Below, in pieces: positions 1 through 5,543 of a stretch of 5,583 nt of DNA. This DNA comes from Desulfocapsaceae bacterium. GTDB taxonomy: Bacteria > Desulfobacterota > Desulfobulbia > Desulfobulbales > Desulfocapsaceae. A model generated the notes under the pieces. That model had not been told where the DNA came from. It did not search any database and was given only the letters and a program-made list of their open reading frames with translations. The stretch's first letter is position 1. Every line of letters starts with the position of its first letter. Position numbers and translations under genes: made by a program. Location of the stretch: contig JAOZLO010000210.1 in assembly GCA_029934775.1 (NCBI GenBank), positions 1 to 5,583 of the forward strand, read 5' to 3'.

Positions 1-23
1 GTTTTTTTGATCTCTTTTTTCAT
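1..23 (-). CDS. 5' end of an unidentified gene, truncated by the window edge
   Basis: An ATG at 23..21 on the minus strand opens a frame reading MKKEIKKT before the window ends. It is preceded by a strong ribosome binding site, AGGAGA at 36..31, with a 7-nt spacer, which is why I call a gene from so few codons. It lies 63 nt downstream of the zinc-ribbon gene on the same strand, so it is probably the fifth gene of the copper-oxidase operon. The lysine-rich start could be a cytoplasmic N-terminus or the n-region of a signal peptide. The product cannot be identified from eight codons. Confidence 0.6.
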
Positions 24-64
24 TGTTCAATCTCCTGTTGATTTTCCCTTTCGGGGGTTAATGG

Positions 65-83
65 AGCAGACCTTTGATCTGCT
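65..83 (-). other. Small intergenic hairpin just after the zinc-ribbon stop codon
   Basis: Perfect 6-bp inverted repeat, AGCAGA at 65-70 and TCTGCT at 78-83, with a 7-nt loop. It starts 4 nt downstream of the zinc-ribbon stop codon in the direction of transcription. No U-run follows it on the minus strand, so it does not look like an intrinsic terminator. It might trim or stabilise the mRNA between this gene and the next. A chance 6-bp repeat is also possible. Confidence 0.3.
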
Positions 84-86
84 ATT

Positions 87-410
87 TTATGAATCCGGTT
101 GTAATTTGTCGTGATGGTTATGAGGCTCTGTCGAATGTAGAGGAGCATTGCAATACGGACAGCTCTGCCAACTGTTTTCAACAATTCGACAGCACCCCGG
201 GCAGTGGCTTTTTAATGCCTGGCCGCATTCCGGGCATCGCAGATAGGCATCCTCCACACGATTACTGCATTCGGGGCACTTCCTTTGCTGTTTTTTTCGC
301 AACAGGAACATTGCTGCAGCTGCAATTCCAATAATCAGAAAAATCCAGAGCAACCAGCTATGGTAGAAGTAGCGACCATGCCAGGTATATCCCCAGGCGC
401 AGTTCATCAT
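87..410 (-). CDS. Membrane-anchored double zinc-ribbon protein
   Basis: A 107-aa protein with one transmembrane segment at about residues 19-37, followed by a positive stretch (RKK, 38-40). By the positive-inside rule the N-terminus is outside and the C-terminus in the cytoplasm. The C-terminal half has four CPxC knuckles (C45/C48, C59/C62, C70/C73, C84/C87), the pattern of two tandem zinc ribbons (DZR type), with an extra Cys at 74. The tail has a His cluster (H92, H97, H99, H100). The start ATG overlaps the upstream lipoprotein stop by one base (TAATG), indicating translational coupling. A second in-frame ATG directly follows, and the upstream GGAG is only 3 nt from the first ATG but 6 nt from the second, so the second may be the true start. 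Such ribbons often mediate protein or nucleic-acid contacts. A metal-sensing role here is inferred only from the neighbouring oxidase. Confidence 0.85.
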   Translation of the reverse strand: MMNCAWGYTWHGRYFYHSWLLWIFLIIGIAAAAMFLLRKKQQRKCPECSNRVEDAYLRCPECGQALKSHCPGCCRIVENSWQSCPYCNAPLHSTEPHNHHDKLQPDS

Positions 411-619
411 TATCTCCCGTAGCCACCCTGACTCTGTATGCTGTTTCCATTCATATACATTCCCTGGCTGTTCATTGGTCTCATGTACATATTCCTCGAT
501 CCAGGAATTGATAGATTATGCCAGCCGTCGTTGTAGTGGCGACCCATGCCATAATGACCACAGCCCGTCAAAAGGATCGCTGTTGCTGATATCAGTACAA
601 GTACTATCGCTGTCTTCAT
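410..619 (-). CDS. Small Met/His/Tyr-rich lipoprotein, possible copper binder
   Basis: A 69-aa protein with a lipoprotein signal peptide: MKT start, hydrophobic stretch at residues 4-17 and lipobox LTGC ending at C20, the predicted lipidation site. Gly at +2 is not the inner-membrane-retaining Asp, so outer-membrane sorting is plausible if enterobacterial rules apply. The mature 50 residues contain no obvious fold but are rich in soft-metal ligands: H22, M25, H28, H34, M44, M46, M49, M54 and M56, with a duplicated MYM motif at 44-46 and 54-56. Met-x-Met spacing is typical of periplasmic Cu(I)/Ag(I) sites, and the gene lies 19 nt downstream of a CueO-like oxidase, so copper capture at the envelope is a reasonable inference. 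A GAGG ribosome binding site lies 5 nt upstream of the ATG. I do not recognise a named family, and Met content alone does not prove metal binding. Confidence 0.8.
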   Translation of the reverse strand: MKTAIVLVLISATAILLTGCGHYGMGRHYNDGWHNLSIPGSRNMYMRPMNSQGMYMNGNSIQSQGGYGR

Positions 620-638
620 TTTTTCCTCGTTAATAGAA

Positions 639-2120
639 TCACGTGATCACTTCAAACTGTCCCATCATGCCATCATCCTCATGTTCCAGCAGGTGACAGT
701 GATACATATAGACACCTGTATAGTCGTGAAAACGGCTGATTATCCGTACTGTTTCTCCGGGCATGATCAGAACGGTGTCCTTGCGACCCCGCTCATGAAG
801 CGGTGGTATACGGCCATTTCTGGAAAGAACTTGAAACTGGACATCATGCAGATGCATGGAGTGGGGCATATTCATCATCATGGCTGAACGGTTGGTAATC
901 TCCCAGATCTCGGTGGAACCCAGATCAACCTGTTCATCAATACGGTTGATATTCATTTTTTTGCCATTAATTGTAAGCCTTCGGCCCATCATTCCCATGC
1001 CCATTCTACCGCGGCCCCTGGACATTGTTTCCATGATAAAACCGCGAACCTTTGTAGCTTCAGCTTCAGGGATTATATCAAGTATCCGCAAGGTCTTTGG
1101 TATTGTTGTAACTTCAGCTTTTCCGTTTACTGCGATTCGCATGGCCTCAAATTTACTACCTCCCATTTGATCAACCAGCAGACTGATAACTGCGTATGAA
1201 CTTTCTTTTGAAAAATCGACTATTATTTCAGCTCGTTCACCTGCAGAAAGTACGATTGAATTCATCGCGGCGGGGCGTTCGAGAAAGCCGCCATCGGAAG
1301 CAATGACCTGAAAAATACGCTGATCATCAAATGCTATCCTGTAGATAGAGGAGTTGGAGCCATTAAGCAGCCGCAATCGTACCTGACCGGTTGGCACGGT
1401 GAGCGTTGGCTGCATGACACCATTGACCAGCAGGTAGTTGCCAATCACGCCGTTCATCACATCGTGCATATTCTGGGCATAGGCAAACTGCCCGTTGCCA
1501 AAGAAACGTCGATCCTGGATAACAAGCGGAATATCATCTACTCCATAAGTTTTTGGGATATCCAGACTGTCCGAAACTTCATCTTCAATCAGAAACAATC
1601 CAGCCAGACCGTGATAGACCTGCTCCCCGGTCAATCCCATTGCATGGGGGTGATACCAGAGAGTTGCTGCCTGCTGGTTGATAATAAAATCGGGACTCCA
1701 GGTTGTTCCGGCAGGGACAGGCTGGCGGGGGCCGCCATCCCACTGTGCCGGGACATGCAGTCCATGCCAGTGCAGGGTTGTCACCTCCGGCAGACTATTG
1801 TTGACGTTTATCTGGAACCGCTGGCCATTTCTAACCCGAATTGTCGGCCCGAGAAAATTGCCGTTATAGCCCAGGGTTGCCGTTGGTTTATCGGGAAAAA
1901 ATTCTACAGTCCCCTGCTTAACATCCATGGCAAAAGATGCTGCTCTTCCACTTGTATCCAGGTTCTCCAGTAACGGCGGTATTGGCAGAATACTGGTAAA
2001 CCCTTTTGCCTCCGCCGTAGTGACAAATCCCGATTTATCCAGCAGTGACAAGCCACCGGTTCCTGCTCCGGCGAGTGCCAGAACGGCCAGGCTGTTTTTT
2101 ATAAAGGTGCGTCGTTTCAT
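639..2120 (-). CDS. CueO-like periplasmic multicopper oxidase
   Basis: A 493-aa protein, close to E. coli CueO in length. The N-terminus has a Tat signal (RRTFIK at 3-8, hydrophobic segment 11-24), fitting export of a folded copper enzyme. All copper-site motifs are present: HWHG (117-120), WYHPH (155-159), HSMHLH (420-425) and HCHLLEHEDDGM (474-485). By family rules the type 1 copper ligands are H420, C475, H480 and axial M485; the trinuclear cluster uses H117, H119, H157, H159, H423, H425, H474 and H476. Segments such as GYNGNFLGP, WDGGP, IASDGG and HERGRKDTV match CueO rather than plant-type laccases. Met clusters at 363-378 and 414-418 lie around the CueO Met-rich insert but are much shorter. 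The expected reaction is O2-dependent oxidation of Cu(I) to Cu(II), possibly with phenol oxidase activity. An AGGA ribosome binding site precedes the ATG. The gene lies 28 nt after the SHOCT gene and 19 nt before the lipoprotein gene. Confidence 0.95.
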   Translation of the reverse strand: MKRRTFIKNSLAVLALAGAGTGGLSLLDKSGFVTTAEAKGFTSILPIPPLLENLDTSGRAASFAMDVKQGTVEFFPDKPTATLGYNGNFLGPTIRVRNGQRFQINVNNSLPEVTTLHWHGLHVPAQWDGGPRQPVPAGTTWSPDFIINQQAATLWYHPHAMGLTGEQVYHGLAGLFLIEDEVSDSLDIPKTYGVDDIPLVIQDRRFFGNGQFAYAQNMHDVMNGVIGNYLLVNGVMQPTLTVPTGQVRLRLLNGSNSSIYRIAFDDQRIFQVIASDGGFLERPAAMNSIVLSAGERAEIIVDFSKESSYAVISLLVDQMGGSKFEAMRIAVNGKAEVTTIPKTLRILDIIPEAEATKVRGFIMETMSRGRGRMGMGMMGRRLTINGKKMNINRIDEQVDLGSTEIWEITNRSAMMMNMPHSMHLHDVQFQVLSRNGRIPPLHERGRKDTVLIMPGETVRIISRFHDYTGVYMYHCHLLEHEDDGMMGQFEVIT

Positions 2121-2148
2121 AATATATCCTGTGTCTGATAAACACTGG

Positions 2149-2415
2149 TCATCTGAGTTCCGTTTTCATGCGATTATACTCGTCTTCTCCGATCTCTCCC
2201 CGGGCATAACGTTCTTTCAGGCTGTCAAGCCGGGATGCCGGCTCTTTTGAGCTGCCGGAAAAGATGGCTTTAAAGAGCTTGACCGCAAGATAGATCAATA
2301 GAGCCCAGAAGAGCAGTGTAACTACCCAGCCAATAGGTCCCGGAAAAAAAGCACCAGGACCACATATCCAGTTACCGTTATATCCAAATCCTGATCCAAA
2401 TCCTGAGTGCATCAT
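2149..2415 (-). CDS. SHOCT-domain single-pass membrane protein
   Basis: An 88-aa protein in three parts: a Gly/Phe/Asn-rich N-terminus (1-27), a transmembrane helix at about 28-48, and a charged C-terminal SHOCT domain at about 62-87. The last shows the usual pattern of a Leu-rich helix, then RGEIGEDEY, then KTEL. SHOCT (short C-terminal domain) is a small two-helix module often at the end of bacterial membrane proteins and thought to aid oligomerisation; its molecular job is generally unknown. It is the first gene of the leftward operon, 28 nt ahead of the multicopper oxidase, and has a strong GGAGGAGA site 6 nt before the ATG. Two adjacent ATG codons begin the frame; the first has good spacing. 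A role in copper homeostasis is inferred from position only. Confidence 0.88.
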   Translation of the reverse strand: MMHSGFGSGFGYNGNWICGPGAFFPGPIGWVVTLLFWALLIYLAVKLFKAIFSGSSKEPASRLDSLKERYARGEIGEDEYNRMKTELR

Positions 2416-2453
2416 TATCTATCTCCTCCAGTATTATTTGTTTAATTCTGTTT

Positions 2454-2474
2454 GCTATTTGCTGGCTATTTTGC
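2454..2474 (-). promoter_or_regulatory. Direct repeat upstream of the copper operon, possible regulator site
   Basis: Two near-identical units, GCTATTTGC (2454-2462) and GCTATTTTGC (2465-2474) on the plus strand, begin 11 bp apart, about one helical turn. They lie 39-59 bp upstream of the SHOCT start codon. Direct repeats at 11-bp periodicity are typical of OmpR/PhoB-class response regulators, which include CopR/CusR-type copper regulators. No regulator gene is visible in the window, so the assignment is speculative, and AT-rich sequence can give such repeats by chance. Confidence 0.3.
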
Positions 2475-2516
2475 AAAGGGTATGCCTGTTTATTGTGAAA
2501 AGAAAAATTCATGTGT

Positions 2517-2546
2517 AATATACTAAAATAACAATTGATTTTTTAA
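2517..2546 (-). promoter_or_regulatory. Candidate sigma70-type promoter of the leftward copper operon
   Basis: On the minus strand, TTAAAA (2546..2541, 4/6 match to the -35 box) and TATATT (2522..2517, 5/6 match to the -10 box) are separated by 18 bp. Transcription would start near 2510, giving a leader of roughly 95 nt that contains the direct repeat at 2454-2474. The whole region is AT-rich, so several other hexamer pairs are possible, and if the repeat is an activator site the real promoter should lie downstream of it. Confidence 0.25.
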
Positions 2547-2577
2547 TTACTCCAGTTGTTGGTGTAGAGCTTTTTTC

Positions 2578-2609
2578 CCTTTGCTGTCTAGTTTTAAGAT
2601 AGCAGAAGG
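2578..2609. repeat. Imperfect inverted repeat (hairpin) between the divergent promoters
   Basis: Arms 2578-2589 and 2597-2609 pair over 12 bp (two G-U type pairs, one bulged A at 2604) around a 7-nt loop. On neither strand is the stem followed by a T-run: the six Ts at 2571-2576 lie before it on the plus strand. It is therefore not a standard terminator. It could be an operator or a structured leader element, or chance. Confidence 0.35.
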
Positions 2610-2683
2610 ACGGAGTTGGGGCTGGATGGCGTCTCATTTTTAGACAGGCTGGATATATGAGTTTCCTCCTTACTGTAAATGGT

Positions 2684-2713
2684 TTGTTCTTTGCTTCACA
2701 TGCTGTATATAAT
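2684..2713 (+). promoter_or_regulatory. Probable sigma70-type promoter of the rightward operon
   Basis: A perfect -10 hexamer TATAAT (2708-2713) is preceded after 18 bp by TTGTTC (2684-2689), a weak -35 that keeps the TTG. The start point would be near 2720, giving a leader of about 57 nt before the ATG at 2777, with a GGAGG ribosome binding site at 2766-2770. The perfect -10 and sensible distance support the call; the poor -35 leaves room for an activator or another start. Confidence 0.45.
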
Positions 2714-2776
2714 AATCAATATCGATGAGTTTCTGGTAGAACCCTTTTTATCCTGTTGTAACCATGGAGGATCAGA

Positions 2777-3886
2777 ATGAAGCGGTTGTTAATTGTCATG
2801 CTTACCTGTCTGGGAATTGTTGTATGGAATGGGGCTGTTTTTGCGGAAAACTGGGGTGGAGGATGGCAGCAGGGAGGTCAATGGGGGAAATGGGAAAAAA
2901 AAGATAAAAGAGATAAAAAGGATGACAGGGGTGAAGCCTCAACTCCTACCAGGGAAGAAAGATACTGCTCATATGAGCAGGAAGGCGAGTTACTGCAGTT
3001 GTTGAGAGAACTTGAAGATCCTTCCCTGACTAAAAAAAACAGACCTGGCGGTGAATCGGAAATTCGCAGGAAGTATCGAATAGCCAGGAAACTGCGAAAA
3101 TTTGATGATTGCCGTGCGGAAGACGCCCTTCAGGCCCTGGTCAAAGAAAATGCCTGCGAGGATCGAGGGGAAGGTGAAATATTTTGTGTTAAATGGGGGG
3201 CGGGGCCAAGTCTGCAGGAAGTTAAATCTAAAAAAGATTTAAAAAAACTCACTGCTGACACACCATTTGAGGATCAGTTGAAAATTATTAAAAAGTATGG
3301 CCCTCACCCCCATGAAAACGAATTTGCCAGCCATGCTGTAAAAGAATTTCTTGTTGAACAGTCTTCTGAAAAACCTGCTGTTTATGTCCCTCTGCTGGTT
3401 CAATACTTCCCCCATTGTCACGAATTGCCGGAGGTTGCGGAAAAATATCCCGAGGAGGCCACCATTGGACTGAAAAGATCTCTCTTTTCGACAAACCCAA
3501 CGGAGGTCTGGATAGCTGTTAACCTGACCAGGACACTCGGCAAGGTCGAGTTGAAGGATTCGATCTACGGGGTTGCCTTTGAGGAGATCGGTCCTCTTGA
3601 CTATTCAAAAGAGGAGGAGATAGAAGAGATTCAAAATGCAGCAATAGGCTTTTTCCGGAGTTTTGAAAAAACCGCCGTACCATATTATCGAAAAATCCTT
3701 TACTCCGGCTATGATCGAGAAAAAGAATATGTAATCAGTGGGATCAAGGACCTGACAAATTCGGAAATTCTTGCTTTGTTAAGGGAATTTTCCGATTATT
3801 TGAAAGATCATCCAGGTGAGGCTAGCGGCCTGCTGGCAGGTCGTGTTCAGAAGAAAATTGCCGGGATGGAGGCGGCCCGGAAATGA
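2777..3886 (+). CDS. Exported protein of unknown function, possibly HEAT-like
   Basis: A 369-aa protein I cannot assign to a family. A Sec signal peptide covers residues 1-23 (MKR, hydrophobic core, cleavage after AVFA). The mature N-terminus is unusual: a Trp/Gly/Gln-rich stretch (24-39; W26, W30, W36, W39), then a Lys/Asp-rich linker (40-53). The rest is rich in amphipathic helices. Segments near 68-125 and 283-365 resemble paired-helix (HEAT/ARM-like) repeats, suggesting a binding scaffold; this is a by-eye impression. Five Cys (64, 112, 127, 137, 214) remain after cleavage. No catalytic motif is evident. The start has a GGAGG site with 6-nt spacing. Its stop overlaps the next start by 4 nt (ATGA), so it is very likely co-translated with the M14 carboxypeptidase and may be its partner, inhibitor or substrate. 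Export to periplasm or beyond is predicted. Confidence 0.85.
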   Translation: MKRLLIVMLTCLGIVVWNGAVFAENWGGGWQQGGQWGKWEKKDKRDKKDDRGEASTPTREERYCSYEQEGELLQLLRELEDPSLTKKNRPGGESEIRRKYRIARKLRKFDDCRAEDALQALVKENACEDRGEGEIFCVKWGAGPSLQEVKSKKDLKKLTADTPFEDQLKIIKKYGPHPHENEFASHAVKEFLVEQSSEKPAVYVPLLVQYFPHCHELPEVAEKYPEEATIGLKRSLFSTNPTEVWIAVNLTRTLGKVELKDSIYGVAFEEIGPLDYSKEEEIEEIQNAAIGFFRSFEKTAVPYYRKILYSGYDREKEYVISGIKDLTNSEILALLREFSDYLKDHPGEASGLLAGRVQKKIAGMEAARK

Positions 3887-5424
3887 AGCATATTTATATT
3901 CTTTTACTCATCTTTTCTTTTACCGCCTCGAACGTATTCGCCGCATATTGTGTAAATGCCGAAAGAGGTGCTAAGAGTAGTACAACGATCAGCAGCTATC
4001 TACATGATCTTGCGAACATGTCTTCGGGTTTTGCCATTGTTGCCCAGATAGGTGGGGAAGACAGTGTCAAAACTACCGATGGCAATGAGATAACGGCCAT
4101 TTTAATAAGTGAGGATGCTTCCTGGAAAAACGCCACTAAACCGACGGTAATAATAACCGGAGCGATTCATGGTAATGAATGGGCCACCCCTGAAGTGTGT
4201 ATCGGCATAGCTGAATACCTGCTACTCAATAAAGATAATGGTGAGCCTGCAGTAGATGATAAAGGGATGCTGATAAACGAAAAAATTCTCAAAAGTGTTG
4301 GGATTGTTTCCGGGAGGTTGATCACTCCACAAATAACAAATATCAAGAAACTCCTGCAGACCATGCAGATAATCATTGTTCCAGTACTTAACCCTGATGG
4401 CTATGATTACAGCAGGACAGCAGACGGAAAAAAATCATATTTTGGCTCGGGATGGCGCCCAAATCGTAACAACCTGAGTACAGGCATATCAGAAGAGGTA
4501 TGTTATAAACAGGATGGTACTCCGTATAAATCCACACCTGTCGACACTGAGCACTGCTTTCTGGCCGACTACGATGATACCGCTGAAGGTGGAGATCTGG
4601 AAGAGGAAGTTGCAGTTATATGTGAGAGTGCAGACAGTAAAACTGTGAGCCTGTTTAAACCGTCTCTCAGCGTTACCTCTCAGGAGATGGTTGATGCCAT
4701 CTATGATGAGTCTGCTCAGAAACGGGTTTTTTGCGGTTCCGGTCAAAAGCGGGTGTGGAAGGAAGAATGGTCGAAGGACGACAAAAATACGATCATGCTA
4801 TCTGACGCAAAGGCAGAAGGTTATCTGCAGGACGCATTTGGCACTGACCTTAACAGAAATTTCCAGTACAAATGGGACGTTGCACGCGAGCAGAAGCATC
4901 TTTTTATCAGGAGCAGATCGCCTTCTTCGCGAATTTACCGGGGCTCCAGTCTCCTTTCCGAAAGGGAGACGGAGGCCATGGAGCGACTTGTCGCCGGCAA
5001 AAACGTGGTGGCGTTAATTGATTACCATGCCGGATCCACTCAGGTTCTGTACCCTTATGCCTATTCAACCAGGATACGGGTGGATGAGAATATTCTCGGG
5101 GGCAGGAGTGATTACGAGGTTTTTCGAAAAGTTTCGGAAAAAATTGCTTCTCTGCTGAATCGGCACGACAGGGATGATGAAACCATAGTCAATTTCACCG
5201 CAGCACAAAATTATAATGATGTCAGTGTTGGAAGTGGAGTGGCACGGGATTGCTACTATCAGACGGAAGGTATTGCCGCCATCAATATTGAGGTGCATGA
5301 CAAGCAGTTTACTTACGGTGACGCGGAATTTGTAAAAGTTGTACCCAAAATCTGTAAAACCAACGTACCCGGCGCAATCTGGTTTATGTTCTGGGCCGCT
5401 GAACTTCCGCCTCGAAAAAAATGA
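3883..5424 (+). CDS. Exported M14-family zinc carboxypeptidase with a large insertion
   Basis: A 513-aa metallocarboxypeptidase-like protein. A Sec signal peptide ends around A20. Zinc ligands are H96 and E99 (GAIHGNEW) and H382 (IDYHAGS). Family landmarks follow: NPDGY (170-174), W191-R192 and R195 (probable counterparts of CPA Arg124/Arg127), DLNRNF (322-327; N324/R325 match Asn144/Arg145), YPY (390-392), Y444 as a possible Tyr248 counterpart, and E470 (INIEVHD) as the catalytic base. The enzyme should therefore be active in removing C-terminal residues from peptides, in the periplasm or outside. It is longer than a typical ~300-residue M14 domain because of a ~120-residue segment at 198-318 and a smaller one near 117-153. 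Eight Cys remain in the mature protein, four in or at the large insertion (207, 225, 247, 284), suggesting disulfides. A GGAGG lies 10 nt before the start, inside the upstream gene, which it overlaps by 4 nt. Substrate is unknown. Confidence 0.92.
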   Translation: MKHIYILLLIFSFTASNVFAAYCVNAERGAKSSTTISSYLHDLANMSSGFAIVAQIGGEDSVKTTDGNEITAILISEDASWKNATKPTVIITGAIHGNEWATPEVCIGIAEYLLLNKDNGEPAVDDKGMLINEKILKSVGIVSGRLITPQITNIKKLLQTMQIIIVPVLNPDGYDYSRTADGKKSYFGSGWRPNRNNLSTGISEEVCYKQDGTPYKSTPVDTEHCFLADYDDTAEGGDLEEEVAVICESADSKTVSLFKPSLSVTSQEMVDAIYDESAQKRVFCGSGQKRVWKEEWSKDDKNTIMLSDAKAEGYLQDAFGTDLNRNFQYKWDVAREQKHLFIRSRSPSSRIYRGSSLLSERETEAMERLVAGKNVVALIDYHAGSTQVLYPYAYSTRIRVDENILGGRSDYEVFRKVSEKIASLLNRHDRDDETIVNFTAAQNYNDVSVGSGVARDCYYQTEGIAAINIEVHDKQFTYGDAEFVKVVPKICKTNVPGAIWFMFWAAELPPRKK

Positions 5425-5510
5425 CAAGAAGAATGTAACTGGCATTTTATTTCGGACCAATATCTCGTAATTTTAAAAAAGATCACTTAGGAACGGGAAT
5501 TAAATAAACG

Positions 5511-5543
5511 GAATACAAATTAATAGGATTTTTTGTTGTATTC
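5511..5543. repeat. 8-bp inverted repeat downstream of the carboxypeptidase gene
   Basis: GAATACAA (5511-5518) and TTGTATTC (5536-5543) are perfect inverted copies around a 17-nt AT-rich spacer. It lies about 87 nt after the stop codon. The long loop and lack of a following T-run argue against a classical terminator. The right arm abuts the GAGCG-rich repeat, so the two may be one element. The 5425-5510 stretch before it holds no gene or clear terminator. Confidence 0.4.

Larger units (their letters stand above)
2416..2776. other. Divergent intergenic region between the two operons
   Basis: A 361-bp AT-rich stretch with no credible gene on either strand. It carries the ribosome binding sites and probable promoters of both divergent units, an 11-bp-spaced direct repeat (2454-2474) and a hairpin (2578-2609). 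The segment at about 2610-2660 is more G-rich and I see no assignable element there. I found no tRNA, no recognisable riboswitch and no MerR/CueR-type palindrome with a 19-20-bp promoter spacer. Confidence 0.7.

Noticed and set aside
74..334. 86-codon plus-strand frame at the left end
   Set aside because: Antisense to the zinc-ribbon gene, whose four CPxC knuckles and membrane helix are clearly real.
1464..1973. 169-codon open frame on the plus strand
   Set aside because: It lies wholly antisense to the multicopper oxidase, whose motifs are complete; the product looks like no exported or soluble family and there is no convincing ribosome binding site.
2416..2546. CueR/MerR-type copper promoter
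   Set aside because: I looked for a 19-20-bp spacer carrying a dyad such as ACCTTGCC...GGCAAGGT and found no palindrome of that kind.
2571..2609. Intrinsic terminator in the intergenic region
   Set aside because: The six-T run precedes the stem on the plus strand and reads as As on the minus strand, so neither strand has stem followed by U-run.
3883..3951. Lipoprotein signal on the carboxypeptidase (Cys23)
   Set aside because: The residues before Cys23 are Ala-Ala-Tyr; a Tyr at -1 and lack of Leu at -3 do not fit a lipobox, while VFA followed by Ala fits signal peptidase I.
4691..5017. 108-codon plus-strand frame inside the carboxypeptidase gene
   Set aside because: Out-of-frame shadow of the M14 gene, covering its conserved DLNRNF segment; Arg/Ser-rich translation without family features.
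5065..5460. 131-codon open frame on the minus strand
   Set aside because: It is antisense to the conserved C-terminal part of the M14 enzyme, including the H382 and E470 motifs; the translation is non-descript.
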